A stretch of DNA of 6,643 nucleotides from Nitrososphaerota archaeon (GTDB taxonomy: Archaea > Iainarchaeota > Iainarchaeia > Iainarchaeales > VGJJ01): contig JAGVNS010000047.1 in NCBI GenBank assembly GCA_020053155.1, positions 1-6,643 on the forward strand, written 5' to 3'. Position 1 is the stretch's first letter. The number at the start of each line of letters is the position of its first letter. Positions 1-5,361 of this stretch are shown piece after piece. The notes under the pieces were generated by a model. It had not been told where the DNA came from. It saw only the letters and a program-made list of their open reading frames with translations, and did no database searches. The position numbers and the translations under genes are program-made.

Positions 1-2
1 GA

Positions 3-614
3 AAAATGGGGGGAGGGGATGTAAAGCTCCTCGCGGGAATCGCGCTGGTACAGCCGGTGTATGAGGGAATGATTTTTGTGCTGGCCGTATTATTGGTGGC
101 TGCGGTGAGCGCGAGCATCGTGTTGTGTCTCTATTACGTCGGGGGATTTTTGCTCACTAAACCAAAAATAAAATGGAACACTTCTCGAAAAAGAAATTCA
201 GGAATATTGATTCTGGTTTCAGCCATTATTTTAAGCCAAATCATTCAAACCGACCTCCTTTCCTTTTTTTGGGTGATTACCATGGCACTGGCATTGATTT
301 TGGGGGTTCTTTTTTATGCATTTGAAGATGAAGTGAAAAAACACTCGTTTCTGAAACGCATTTCCATTTCAGAATTGGAAGATGATGAAGTGTTGGCCGT
401 TGAACATTTGACCAAAGAGGAGAAAGAAAAATGGGGAAAAGACATTCCTAATTTGGTTGGAACGGTCGACGTAAAAGGGTTACAGCACCGGGGACTGACA
501 CAGATTCCCGTGTATCGAAACCTGCCTAAATTTGCCCCCTTCTTGCTGTTGGGGATTCTCCTCGTATATTCCTTCCCCTCCCTGGTCTCGGAGATTGTAC
601 CTTCCTTCTTATAA
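3..614 (+). CDS. Archaeal A24-type (GxGD) prepilin/preflagellin peptidase, C-terminal part, 5' end outside window
   Basis: The frame is open to the left edge, so the N-terminus, including the first catalytic aspartate of this family, lies outside the window. The visible part opens with GGGDVKLL, the GxGD motif carrying the second catalytic Asp of aspartic membrane peptidases that cut class III signal peptides from pilins and archaellins. Hydrophobic segments follow at about residues 20-47, 66-80, 85-104 and 177-200 (counted from the Met at base 6), with a charged, probably cytosolic stretch between the last two (SELEDDEVLAVEHLTKEE...GLTQIPVY). A soluble insert of this kind before the last helix resembles the C-terminal domain of some archaeal A24 peptidases. 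The family call is seen directly in the motif and topology; which pilin or archaellin it processes cannot be told, since no substrate gene is visible. Confidence 0.82.
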   Translation, partial: KMGGGDVKLLAGIALVQPVYEGMIFVLAVLLVAAVSASIVLCLYYVGGFLLTKPKIKWNTSRKRNSGILILVSAIILSQIIQTDLLSFFWVITMALALILGVLFYAFEDEVKKHSFLKRISISELEDDEVLAVEHLTKEEKEKWGKDIPNLVGTVDVKGLQHRGLTQIPVYRNLPKFAPFLLLGILLVYSFPSLVSEIVPSFL

Positions 615-616
615 TT
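608..616 (+). promoter_or_regulatory. Probable TATA box for the SDR gene, overlapping the stop codon of the upstream peptidase
   Basis: CTTATAATT covers the TAA stop at 612-614. Its TTATAA core is centred 25-26 bases before the ATG at 637, the spacing expected if transcription starts at that ATG. This favours 637 over the in-frame ATG at 622. Confidence 0.5.
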
Positions 617-636
617 CAGTCATGAGTAAATTTTCT

Positions 637-1539
637 ATGAAGATACTCATTACGGGAAGCAACGGGATGATAGGAAGCCGCCTTGTTTCGCGCCTGCAGA
701 AAAAACACACCATTGTTGAATTTTCCCGTGAAAATGGAAAAGACATTACGCGACTTGAGGACGTGGAAAAAGCCATTCATGGAGTGGACGTGGTCATTCA
801 CGCCGCGGCAGAGATTGATGAGAGCAAAGGAGAAAGCGAAATAATGAAAGTGAACGTGGGGGGAACGGAAAACCTACTCATGGCAAGCGAAGAAGAGGGG
901 ATTAATCAATTCATTTTCATCAGTTCAGTAGGAGTATTTGGGCAATCGACAACACGTTTAGACGAAAAAAGCGAAATGAGCCCCATTACGCCGTATGAAC
1001 GAAGCAAAAAGGAGGGGGAAGCAAAAGTCTGGAACATGCAGGAAGTGTTCCCTGTCACCATTATTCGGCCTGCTATGGTAATGGGTCCCACCCCCTATTG
1101 GGAATCCATATTCAAAATCGTTCGAAAGGGCTTTCCCCTCATTGGAAAAGGAGAAAATGCGTGGCAAATGATTTATGTGGATGATTTAGTGGACTTCATT
1201 GCGCACGCAGTTGGAAATGAGGAGATGTACAATGAAATATACATTGCGGCCGAAAACGAAACGCACTCGCTGCGGGAAGTAGTCGACATGATTGCAGAAA
1301 TCGAGCACGTTAAGCCCCCTAAAAGCGTTCCCAAAATAGTGGGACTCATTGGGAGTCATTTTTGGGCATTGAAGGGAAAAGTAACCGGAAAAAAACAACT
1401 CCTTATTCCCGCACACGTGAAACGGTTGCTCAAGCACCGCGAATACAACATTTCCAAAGCCCTTTCAACGGGATGGAAACCCAAATTCAGCACGAAAGAG
1501 GCACTGCAAAAAACGTTTGAGGAAATACAAAAAAAATAA
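637..1539 (+). CDS. NAD(P)-dependent epimerase/dehydratase, extended SDR family
   Basis: The 300-residue product starts with the Rossmann dinucleotide motif TGSNGMIG (GxxGxxG at residues 7-13). It continues with the VIHAAA segment (53-58), the serine region FISSVGVFG (94-102), the catalytic YxxxK as PYERSKKEG (Tyr120, Lys124), and the IIRPAMVMGP segment (142-151) typical of nucleotide-sugar epimerases and dehydratases. A YVDDLVDFI motif at 180-188 also fits extended SDRs. The length is normal for the family. Start: ATG 637 begins the fold exactly and has a TATA-like box at the leaderless distance; an in-frame ATG at 622 would add five residues and follows the peptidase stop by 7 bases. The substrate, perhaps a UDP- or dTDP-sugar, cannot be read from sequence. 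The C-terminal third is basic and less typical. The gene converges on the next one with 24 bases between stops. Confidence 0.88.
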   Translation: MKILITGSNGMIGSRLVSRLQKKHTIVEFSRENGKDITRLEDVEKAIHGVDVVIHAAAEIDESKGESEIMKVNVGGTENLLMASEEEGINQFIFISSVGVFGQSTTRLDEKSEMSPITPYERSKKEGEAKVWNMQEVFPVTIIRPAMVMGPTPYWESIFKIVRKGFPLIGKGENAWQMIYVDDLVDFIAHAVGNEEMYNEIYIAAENETHSLREVVDMIAEIEHVKPPKSVPKIVGLIGSHFWALKGKVTGKKQLLIPAHVKRLLKHREYNISKALSTGWKPKFSTKEALQKTFEEIQKK

Positions 1540-1562
1540 ATCAAACCGAAATAAGAGAAAAA
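1529..1562 (-). terminator. T-rich stretch, possible archaeal terminator for the 1564-2013 gene
   Basis: Read on the minus strand just after the stop at 1564 there is a T5 run (1558-1562) and, further on, a T8 run (1529-1536). Archaeal RNA polymerase can terminate on oligo-T without a hairpin. The T8 run lies inside the last codons of the convergent SDR gene. Inference from composition only. Confidence 0.35.
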
Positions 1563-1563
1563 G

Positions 1564-2013
1564 TTAATCTTCTGAATCCATCCCCATATCCCCTAACGGA
1601 AACTCGTCATGGAGCTTTGAAATCTTTCGTACGGTACGGGAAAGAGGATCATCGAAGGGAAGGCGTGCTACCACATCTTGAAGGACGTTCCAGACAAATG
1701 AAACGTATTCTTTTTGCTCAAGGGTTGGATTTATTTCAGTTGAAAAAAAAACCAATGCGAGTGCTTCGGCTTCGCTTTGCGATTTACCTACAAAAAGGGA
1801 ACAGGATTTGGACAACAATGATTGAAAGGCCGGGGAGCCATCGGTTTCAAACCCAAACGAACCTACCTTTTCGTCTTTCAATATTGCATCAAGAGTGAGA
1901 GAAAAAGGAGTTGTGCCTGAAAAACGAGAAGTAATTCGCGCATCCGGAGATTTCAACCGACCCTCAAAAGCAATCTTCTTGTTTGGAAGACTTTTACTCT
2001 TGGGGGCAGGCAT
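1564..2013 (-). CDS. Conserved-looking hypothetical protein, 149 aa, acidic C-terminal tail
   Basis: I do not recognise this protein. It has a basic, Lys/Pro-rich start (MPAPKSKSLPNKK), then a region with beta-like alternation (IAFEGRLKSPDARITSRF... FSLTLDAILKDEKVGSFGF, about residues 14-57). A small-residue and helix-like middle follows (SLLSKSCSLFVGKSQSEAEALALVFF), then a helical stretch (EYVSFVWNVLQDVVARL, about 102-118), and an acidic end (DMGMDSED). No signal peptide, membrane segment or Cys/His metal site is evident. It is probably real: an ATG with a TATA-like box about 26 bases upstream, a T-rich stretch just after the stop, and tight packing between a convergent SDR gene and the divergently transcribed endonuclease IV gene. 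Its promoter overlaps a palindrome (2031-2055), so it may be regulated, perhaps by its own product; that is speculation. Confidence 0.6.
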   Translation of the reverse strand: MPAPKSKSLPNKKIAFEGRLKSPDARITSRFSGTTPFSLTLDAILKDEKVGSFGFETDGSPAFQSLLSKSCSLFVGKSQSEAEALALVFFSTEINPTLEQKEYVSFVWNVLQDVVARLPFDDPLSRTVRKISKLHDEFPLGDMGMDSED

Positions 2014-2030
2014 AATCCAAACCCAACCCG

Positions 2031-2055
2031 AAACCCATTAAGTAATTATGGGTTT
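2031..2055. promoter_or_regulatory. Interrupted palindrome, candidate operator over the promoter of the 1564-2013 gene
   Basis: Perfect 8-base arms AAACCCAT (2031-2038) and ATGGGTTT (2048-2055) flank a 9-base AT-rich centre. The site lies 18-42 bases upstream of the ATG at 2013 and contains that gene's TATA-like box at 2036-2044. A dimeric regulator bound here would block TBP/TFB. It could also form a hairpin, but at this position it would not be transcribed if the mRNA is leaderless. Confidence 0.45.
2036..2044 (-). promoter_or_regulatory. Probable TATA box for the 1564-2013 gene
   Basis: On the minus strand this reads TACTTAATG, with the CTTAAT core centred about 26 bases before the ATG at 2013, matching the leaderless spacing of other genes in the window. 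Confidence 0.4.
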
Positions 2056-2095
2056 GAAAAAACAAACAAAAGGGAATAGGGGGGCAAAAACGCCT

Positions 2096-2103
2096 CATTA
2101 TTA
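2096..2103 (+). promoter_or_regulatory. Weak TATA-like box for the endonuclease IV gene
   Basis: CATTATTA is centred about 30 bases before the ATG at 2130, which would give a leader of only a few bases. No Shine-Dalgarno-like sequence precedes the ATG. This is the weakest box of the set. Confidence 0.3.
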
Positions 2104-2129
2104 GAATCAACCCCACCTAATGCTGCTAA

Positions 2130-2966
2130 ATGACCCAAAAGTTGTGGTTTGGACCCTCTGGAATACCCGCAGCGGCGGAAGGAAAAGGACTCGTAAAAGG
2201 GATTGAAAAAATAAAGGAATTGGGATTGGATGCCATGGAACTAGCATTCGTGCAAGCCGTTTACGTCAAGGATGAAGCCAAAGCACGCGAAGTCAATCAA
2301 ATACGTGAAAAGATGAACGTTCGTCTGACGGTCCATGCTCCCTATTACATCAACCTCAATTCCAAAAAGCCAGAAATAATTGATGCGAGCATTGGACGAT
2401 TGTATTTAGCATGCAAAATGGGCGGCTTATGCGGCGCGGAAAGCGTGGCCGTGCACGCGGCGTTTAGACATCAGGATGATTTCAAAATCATCCAACAAAA
2501 AATAGTGAACGCGTGCAACCAAATAAATGAGCGGTTAAACACGGATAAAATCAAAATAAAAATAGCCCCCGAATACGCGGGAAAAAAATCCCAATGGGGA
2601 AGTTTGGAGGAAGTAATGGACATTGCGCATGAAAAAAACATCTCATGGTGCATGGATTTTGGACATTACCACGCGACGCACAATGGAATCCTAACCAAAA
2701 AAGAAAAGTTTGATGAAATACTCGAAAAAATAGAGAAATTTGATTCCAATTATTTGAACGATTTGCACATCCAGTGCTGTGGCATTACTTTTACCGATAA
2801 AGGGGAAAAATATCACACGAGCTTTGATTCACACGAAAGCACGCTCAACTGGAAAGCGATGGTAGAAAGTTTCAAAGAGTTTAATATCGGCGGAATTTGC
2901 ATTACCGAATGTCCAGGACAGGAAAGAGATGCATTGCTGCTGAAAAAATACTACGAATCGTTGTAA
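2130..2966 (+). CDS. nfo: Endonuclease IV (Nfo) family AP endonuclease / xylose-isomerase-like TIM-barrel protein
   Basis: The 278-residue protein has the metal-ligand pattern of the endonuclease IV family in order: His69 in TVHAPYYINL, His109 in VAVHAAF, Glu148 in IAPEYAG, Asp176 and His179 in CMDFGHYHA, His213 in DLHIQCCG, His229 in GEKYHTSF and Glu260 in ITECPG. In this family three metal ions, usually zinc, position the attack on the DNA backbone 5' to abasic sites. The VHAPYYINL block is the most recognisable. The bacterial DRHxxIG loop is replaced by GEKYH, a form I associate with archaeal homologues, so the Asp ligand there is not obvious. Length is typical. Its stop TAA at 2964-2966 directly abuts the reverse stop of the GGGPS gene. 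DNA-repair activity is inferred from the family; other TIM-barrel sugar-phosphate functions exist in the superfamily. Confidence 0.83.
   Translation: MTQKLWFGPSGIPAAAEGKGLVKGIEKIKELGLDAMELAFVQAVYVKDEAKAREVNQIREKMNVRLTVHAPYYINLNSKKPEIIDASIGRLYLACKMGGLCGAESVAVHAAFRHQDDFKIIQQKIVNACNQINERLNTDKIKIKIAPEYAGKKSQWGSLEEVMDIAHEKNISWCMDFGHYHATHNGILTKKEKFDEILEKIEKFDSNYLNDLHIQCCGITFTDKGEKYHTSFDSHESTLNWKAMVESFKEFNIGGICITECPGQERDALLLKKYYESL
2943..2948 (-). terminator. Oligo-T run, possible terminator for the GGGPS gene
   Basis: On the minus strand a T6 run follows the GGGPS stop by about 18 bases. It lies inside the last codons of the convergent endonuclease IV gene. No stem precedes it, as is usual for archaeal terminators. 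Confidence 0.35.
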
Positions 2967-3830
2967 TTATTGCCGTGCTTTTCCCGCCCTCTGCGCGGCT
3001 TGAACCAACTCTTTCATGAGCTTTTCGGCTTTGGCAATACTGCCATTCGCGGCATTTACAATACTCGTTCCCACATGAACAATATCCGCTCCCGCGCCGA
3101 TGCATGCGGACACGTTTTCGGGCGTACGCACACCGCCCGCAATCACAATGGGCAAGTGAACGAGTTTTCGCACCGCCGCGATACATTCAGGAGGAACGGG
3201 GGAAGGGGCACCGCTTCCTGACTCTAAAATAATCATCTGCATCCCCAACATTTGGGCAGAGAGTGCGGAAACGGCCCCCAAATAGGGAATGGAACGAGGC
3301 AAAAGCTTGGCACTTCCCACCCACCCTACGGCCTGGCCGGGCTCATACACCAAATACGCGGTTCCCATGGTTTCGAGCTTCATTTTCCCCACGGGATATG
3401 CGGCGGCCATCTGCGCACCCGAAATGTAGTAGGGGTCGAGTGAATTGAGCATGGACAAATAATAAATGGCATCCCCATTCGGAGAAATGGTGGCAATGTT
3501 TCCTGGAAACAAAATAACGGGCTTTTTTGAAACCGATTTAATCGCCGCAATGCAATCATCCAACAACTTTCCCTGCGCACCCAAACTACCTCCTACTGAA
3601 AACGCGCTGACCCCCGCACGGTCGGCCGCAGCCGCCATTTCTTTCACTTGCTCCGGAGAATGGTCGGGCGGGTCAATGACCACAAACACTTGCCCAGGGG
3701 TTTTTTTGGCATTCTCCAAAATCTGCCGATACACTTTTCCCTGCTGCGGACCCATGAGGGAAGAAAAAGAGGCACTTGACTTTTCACTTTTGGATTTAGG
3801 ATGGGTGTGCAGCATAAGGGTCACTTCCAA
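2967..3830 (-). CDS. Geranylgeranylglyceryl phosphate synthase (GGGPS/PcrB family)
   Basis: GGGPS joins geranylgeranyl diphosphate to sn-glycerol-1-phosphate, the first committed step of archaeal ether-lipid synthesis. Numbered from the TTG start, the (beta/alpha)8 barrel motifs are GKVYRQIL (31-38), VVIDPPD (50-56), SVGGSLG (78-84), VILFPGN (105-111), GDAIYYLSMLNS (119-130), YYISGAQ (134-140), GWVGSAKLLPRS (169-180), ILESGSGA (201-208), AGGVRTPE (231-238) and GADIVHVGTSI (247-257). The GWVGxAxLLPR and ESGSGA blocks point to the group II type of the family. The residue before LE in ESGSGA is Ile, where a Tyr is common. Start is uncertain: TTG at 3830 (287 aa) fits a leaderless promoter; ATG at 3815 (282 aa) follows a GGAAGTGA Shine-Dalgarno-like site; Met26 (ATG at 3755, 262 aa) is nearest the usual family N-terminus but has no promoter near it. 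Confidence 0.9.
   Translation of the reverse strand: MEVTLMLHTHPKSKSEKSSASFSSLMGPQQGKVYRQILENAKKTPGQVFVVIDPPDHSPEQVKEMAAAADRAGVSAFSVGGSLGAQGKLLDDCIAAIKSVSKKPVILFPGNIATISPNGDAIYYLSMLNSLDPYYISGAQMAAAYPVGKMKLETMGTAYLVYEPGQAVGWVGSAKLLPRSIPYLGAVSALSAQMLGMQMIILESGSGAPSPVPPECIAAVRKLVHLPIVIAGGVRTPENVSACIGAGADIVHVGTSIVNAANGSIAKAEKLMKELVQAAQRAGKARQ
3821..3828 (-). promoter_or_regulatory. Shine-Dalgarno-like site for the ATG at 3815
   Basis: On the minus strand GGAAGTGA matches the archaeal GGAGGTGA in seven of eight positions and stands 5 bases before the ATG at 3815. This is the only good such site I find next to a start in the window, and it competes with the leaderless TTG start at 3830. Confidence 0.4.
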
Positions 3831-3850
3831 AACAACTCAATCAAAATCCC

Positions 3851-3858
3851 CTTAAAAA
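3851..3858 (-). promoter_or_regulatory. Probable TATA box for the GGGPS gene
   Basis: On the minus strand this reads TTTTTAAG, centred about 25 bases before the TTG at 3830 and 40 before the ATG at 3815. Transcription would start close to the TTG. Confidence 0.4.
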
Positions 3859-3907
3859 GCGAGTGTTTCGACAACCACACGGGAGCAAAAAGGGAGATTG
3901 ACGAAGA

Positions 3908-3915
3908 TACTTATA
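3908..3915 (+). promoter_or_regulatory. Probable TATA box for the 3937-4593 gene
   Basis: TACTTATA is centred 25-26 bases before the ATG at 3937. It lies downstream of an in-frame TTG at 3898, so it argues for the ATG as the true start. A GGAG at 3916-3919 is 17 bases from the ATG, too far to act as a ribosome site. Confidence 0.5.
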
Positions 3916-3936
3916 GGAGCAAACCGTAGAATCAAA

Positions 3937-4593
3937 ATGCCAGCCCTAAGTGCTCGTAGTTACTTTAGAGGTCGAAAACCGCGTGCGCTCAGTGGAAGCG
4001 CACCTAAAAAAGAACGCGCGCAATACAAAGGCAGTTTCCCATCCCGTCATTGGAAAACCAAGGAAGAATATGGAAATGAACGTTTGGACGTTGAGATTCG
4101 CAAGCAGCTCGCACGGAAATATTTTGCAAATGTCCGAACGGTAGAGGAAGGATTCAAAATACTAAAACGATTTGAGAAAAATGAGAAACTCTGTCGCAAC
4201 TCCGCTGAATTACTAGCTCGTGTCTTTGCTCAGGCCACATTTACGGGAAAGGCGAAAGACTTCTTGCAACGTTATGTCTTCGCACCCAATCGTTCAATGG
4301 AAGGAGATTATGTCCGGACGAATACCTCAAGCAAGGTTTTGTTGCGACTGAGAAGAGATGCGGCCGGGAAATCAAGGAAAAGATTCGCTAATGAAATCAA
4401 AGAAGCCATTCAGGAAGTACGAACTCAAATGGAGAATGGGAGCAAACGAGCAGCATCGGTGATGCTGAACCATAAAATGCTGATTGTACACCCTGTTGCA
4501 GGAGATTGGGGTCATCACAAATGCATTGGAGTCATCGATGCCGTCAATACATATATTGACTTGATTGAACGAAAGTTTCTGAAGGAAAACTAG
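3937..4593 (+). CDS. Unrecognised, strongly basic protein, 218 aa
   Basis: I do not recognise this family. By my count the product has 47 Lys/Arg against 24 Asp/Glu, so it likely binds nucleic acid or another polyanion. The first 40 or so residues are a low-structure basic tail rich in Arg, Lys, Ser and Tyr (ARSYFRGRKPRALSGS, then PKKERAQYKGSF). The rest looks mostly helical (DVEIRKQLARKYFANV, then VEEGFKILKRFEKNEKL, then ANEIKEAIQEVRTQM). It ends with a more hydrophobic block (HKMLIVHPVAGDWGHHK, then IGVIDAVNTYIDLIERKF) holding three clustered histidines and a Cys that could bind metal (His-x-Pro and GHHKC). ATG 3937 is chosen because a TATA-like box stands at the leaderless distance. The last four bases overlap the end of the convergent hydrolase gene. 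A ribosome-associated or RNA-binding role is a guess from charge alone. Confidence 0.62.
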   Translation: MPALSARSYFRGRKPRALSGSAPKKERAQYKGSFPSRHWKTKEEYGNERLDVEIRKQLARKYFANVRTVEEGFKILKRFEKNEKLCRNSAELLARVFAQATFTGKAKDFLQRYVFAPNRSMEGDYVRTNTSSKVLLRLRRDAAGKSRKRFANEIKEAIQEVRTQMENGSKRAASVMLNHKMLIVHPVAGDWGHHKCIGVIDAVNTYIDLIERKFLKEN

Positions 4594-5270
4594 TAGAATG
4601 CTTCCGGGACTTCTTCCATCATCAAGCGCTCCAATTGTCGGGCAATGGAGGCGCTTCCCCTTGCTTTGATGGGAAGTCCATGTCCGGGCAAAATCATTTT
4701 TGGACTCGAGAAAAGAATTTTTCGCGCGGAAGAAATGACTTGGGGCTTGTTTCCGCTTGTCAAATCCCATCGGCCCAAACCCGTTGAAAACAATGCGTCC
4801 CCGCAAAAGAGCCAGCGCTTAGTTTGTTCCATGAAGGAAACGCTTCCCTTGGTATGGCCAGGAGTGAACAATGCTTGCACGGAGAAATTGCCCAAATCGA
4901 ACACCAGCTTATCCGTAAACGTGTGTACCACGGCCGGCCACTTCAACAAGGGAACATTCAATCCCTGCACGATGGAAAAAACGGGATCCTTGGCGTTCAC
5001 ATATATGGCATCCGCGGGATGCATCCACACCTCGGCCTTGGGAAACAAATAATCCAACGCGAAATTGTCGGCATGACCGTGCGTATGGAGAATAAGCTGC
5101 ACGTCTTTGGGGGTAATGCCAATGGAATTAAGCCCTTCTTTCAACTGACGGGCACTCGGAGCCAGACCCGAATCAATTAACGCTACCTTTTTTCCCACCA
5201 ACACGTACGCATGACTCGCGTTGTCCGTCCCAAACGACGCGTAAATGTTTCCACCAATCTCTTCCCACAT
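4590..5270 (-). CDS. Metallo-beta-lactamase-fold hydrolase (glyoxalase II-like), with Asn in the metal motif
   Basis: The 226-residue protein carries the MBL-fold elements in order: N-terminal strands with VALIDSG (29-35); the metal motif LHTHGHADN (61-69; His64, His66, Asp68); FTPGHTKGSVSF (135-146; His139); LFCGDALF (154-161; Asp158); and LPGHG (194-198; His197). These are the ligands of a mono- or dinuclear zinc or iron site used to hydrolyse thioesters, phosphoesters or lactams. The classic motif is THxHxDH; here the last His is Asn69 (codon AAT, checked on the minus strand), a ligand of the second metal in relatives. Length and the TPGHTxGS block resemble glyoxalase II-like and generic archaeal hydrolases, but the substrate cannot be told. 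The start ATG at 5270 has a TTTTTATTT box about 27 bases upstream. The stop overlaps that of the convergent gene. Confidence 0.85.
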   Translation of the reverse strand: MWEEIGGNIYASFGTDNASHAYVLVGKKVALIDSGLAPSARQLKEGLNSIGITPKDVQLILHTHGHADNFALDYLFPKAEVWMHPADAIYVNAKDPVFSIVQGLNVPLLKWPAVVHTFTDKLVFDLGNFSVQALFTPGHTKGSVSFMEQTKRWLFCGDALFSTGLGRWDLTSGNKPQVISSARKILFSSPKMILPGHGLPIKARGSASIARQLERLMMEEVPEAFY

Positions 5271-5292
5271 CGGAATGAATCACACCTTGTAC

Positions 5293-5301
5293 AAATAAAA
5301 A
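5293..5301 (-). promoter_or_regulatory. Probable TATA box for the MBL-fold hydrolase gene
   Basis: On the minus strand TTTTTATTT is centred about 27 bases before the ATG at 5270. A GGTGTGA at 5280-5286 is a poor ribosome-site match and would lie upstream of the predicted transcript start. Confidence 0.45.
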
Positions 5302-5334
5302 GCATTGAGTTTGACCAAACCCAACAAACAGGGA

Positions 5335-5340
5335 TAAATA
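5335..5340 (+). promoter_or_regulatory. Probable TATA box for the RPA-like gene
   Basis: TAAATA is centred about 25 bases before the ATG at 5362. It and the oppositely directed box at 5293-5301 share the 91-base divergent region, only about 40 bases apart centre to centre. No Shine-Dalgarno-like site precedes the ATG. Confidence 0.45.
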
Positions 5341-5361
5341 CTCGAAAAACATAATGAATGA

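Noticed and set aside
532..621. Upstream extension of the SDR frame from an ATG at 532
   Set aside because: It lies inside the peptidase gene, encodes a Pro/Ser/Cys-rich stretch unlike the family, and the Rossmann motif begins right after ATG 637, which has its own TATA-like box.
2014..2129. Small RNA or riboswitch in the divergent intergenic region
   Set aside because: The only clear inverted repeat sits on a promoter rather than downstream of one, and no second stem or conserved riboswitch core is visible.
2967..3860. Several open frames on the plus strand opposite GGGPS (for example about 2970-3221 and 3466-3855)
   Set aside because: They are antisense shadows of a clearly recognised gene, with low-complexity, Gly/Arg/His-rich products and no family motifs.
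3898..3936. TTG start for the basic orphan protein
   Set aside because: The TATA-like box at 3908-3915 would then lie within the coding region; the ATG at 3937 has the leaderless spacing.
4645..5180. Open frames on the plus strand opposite the MBL-fold hydrolase
   Set aside because: They overlap a gene with full catalytic motifs; their products show no domain.
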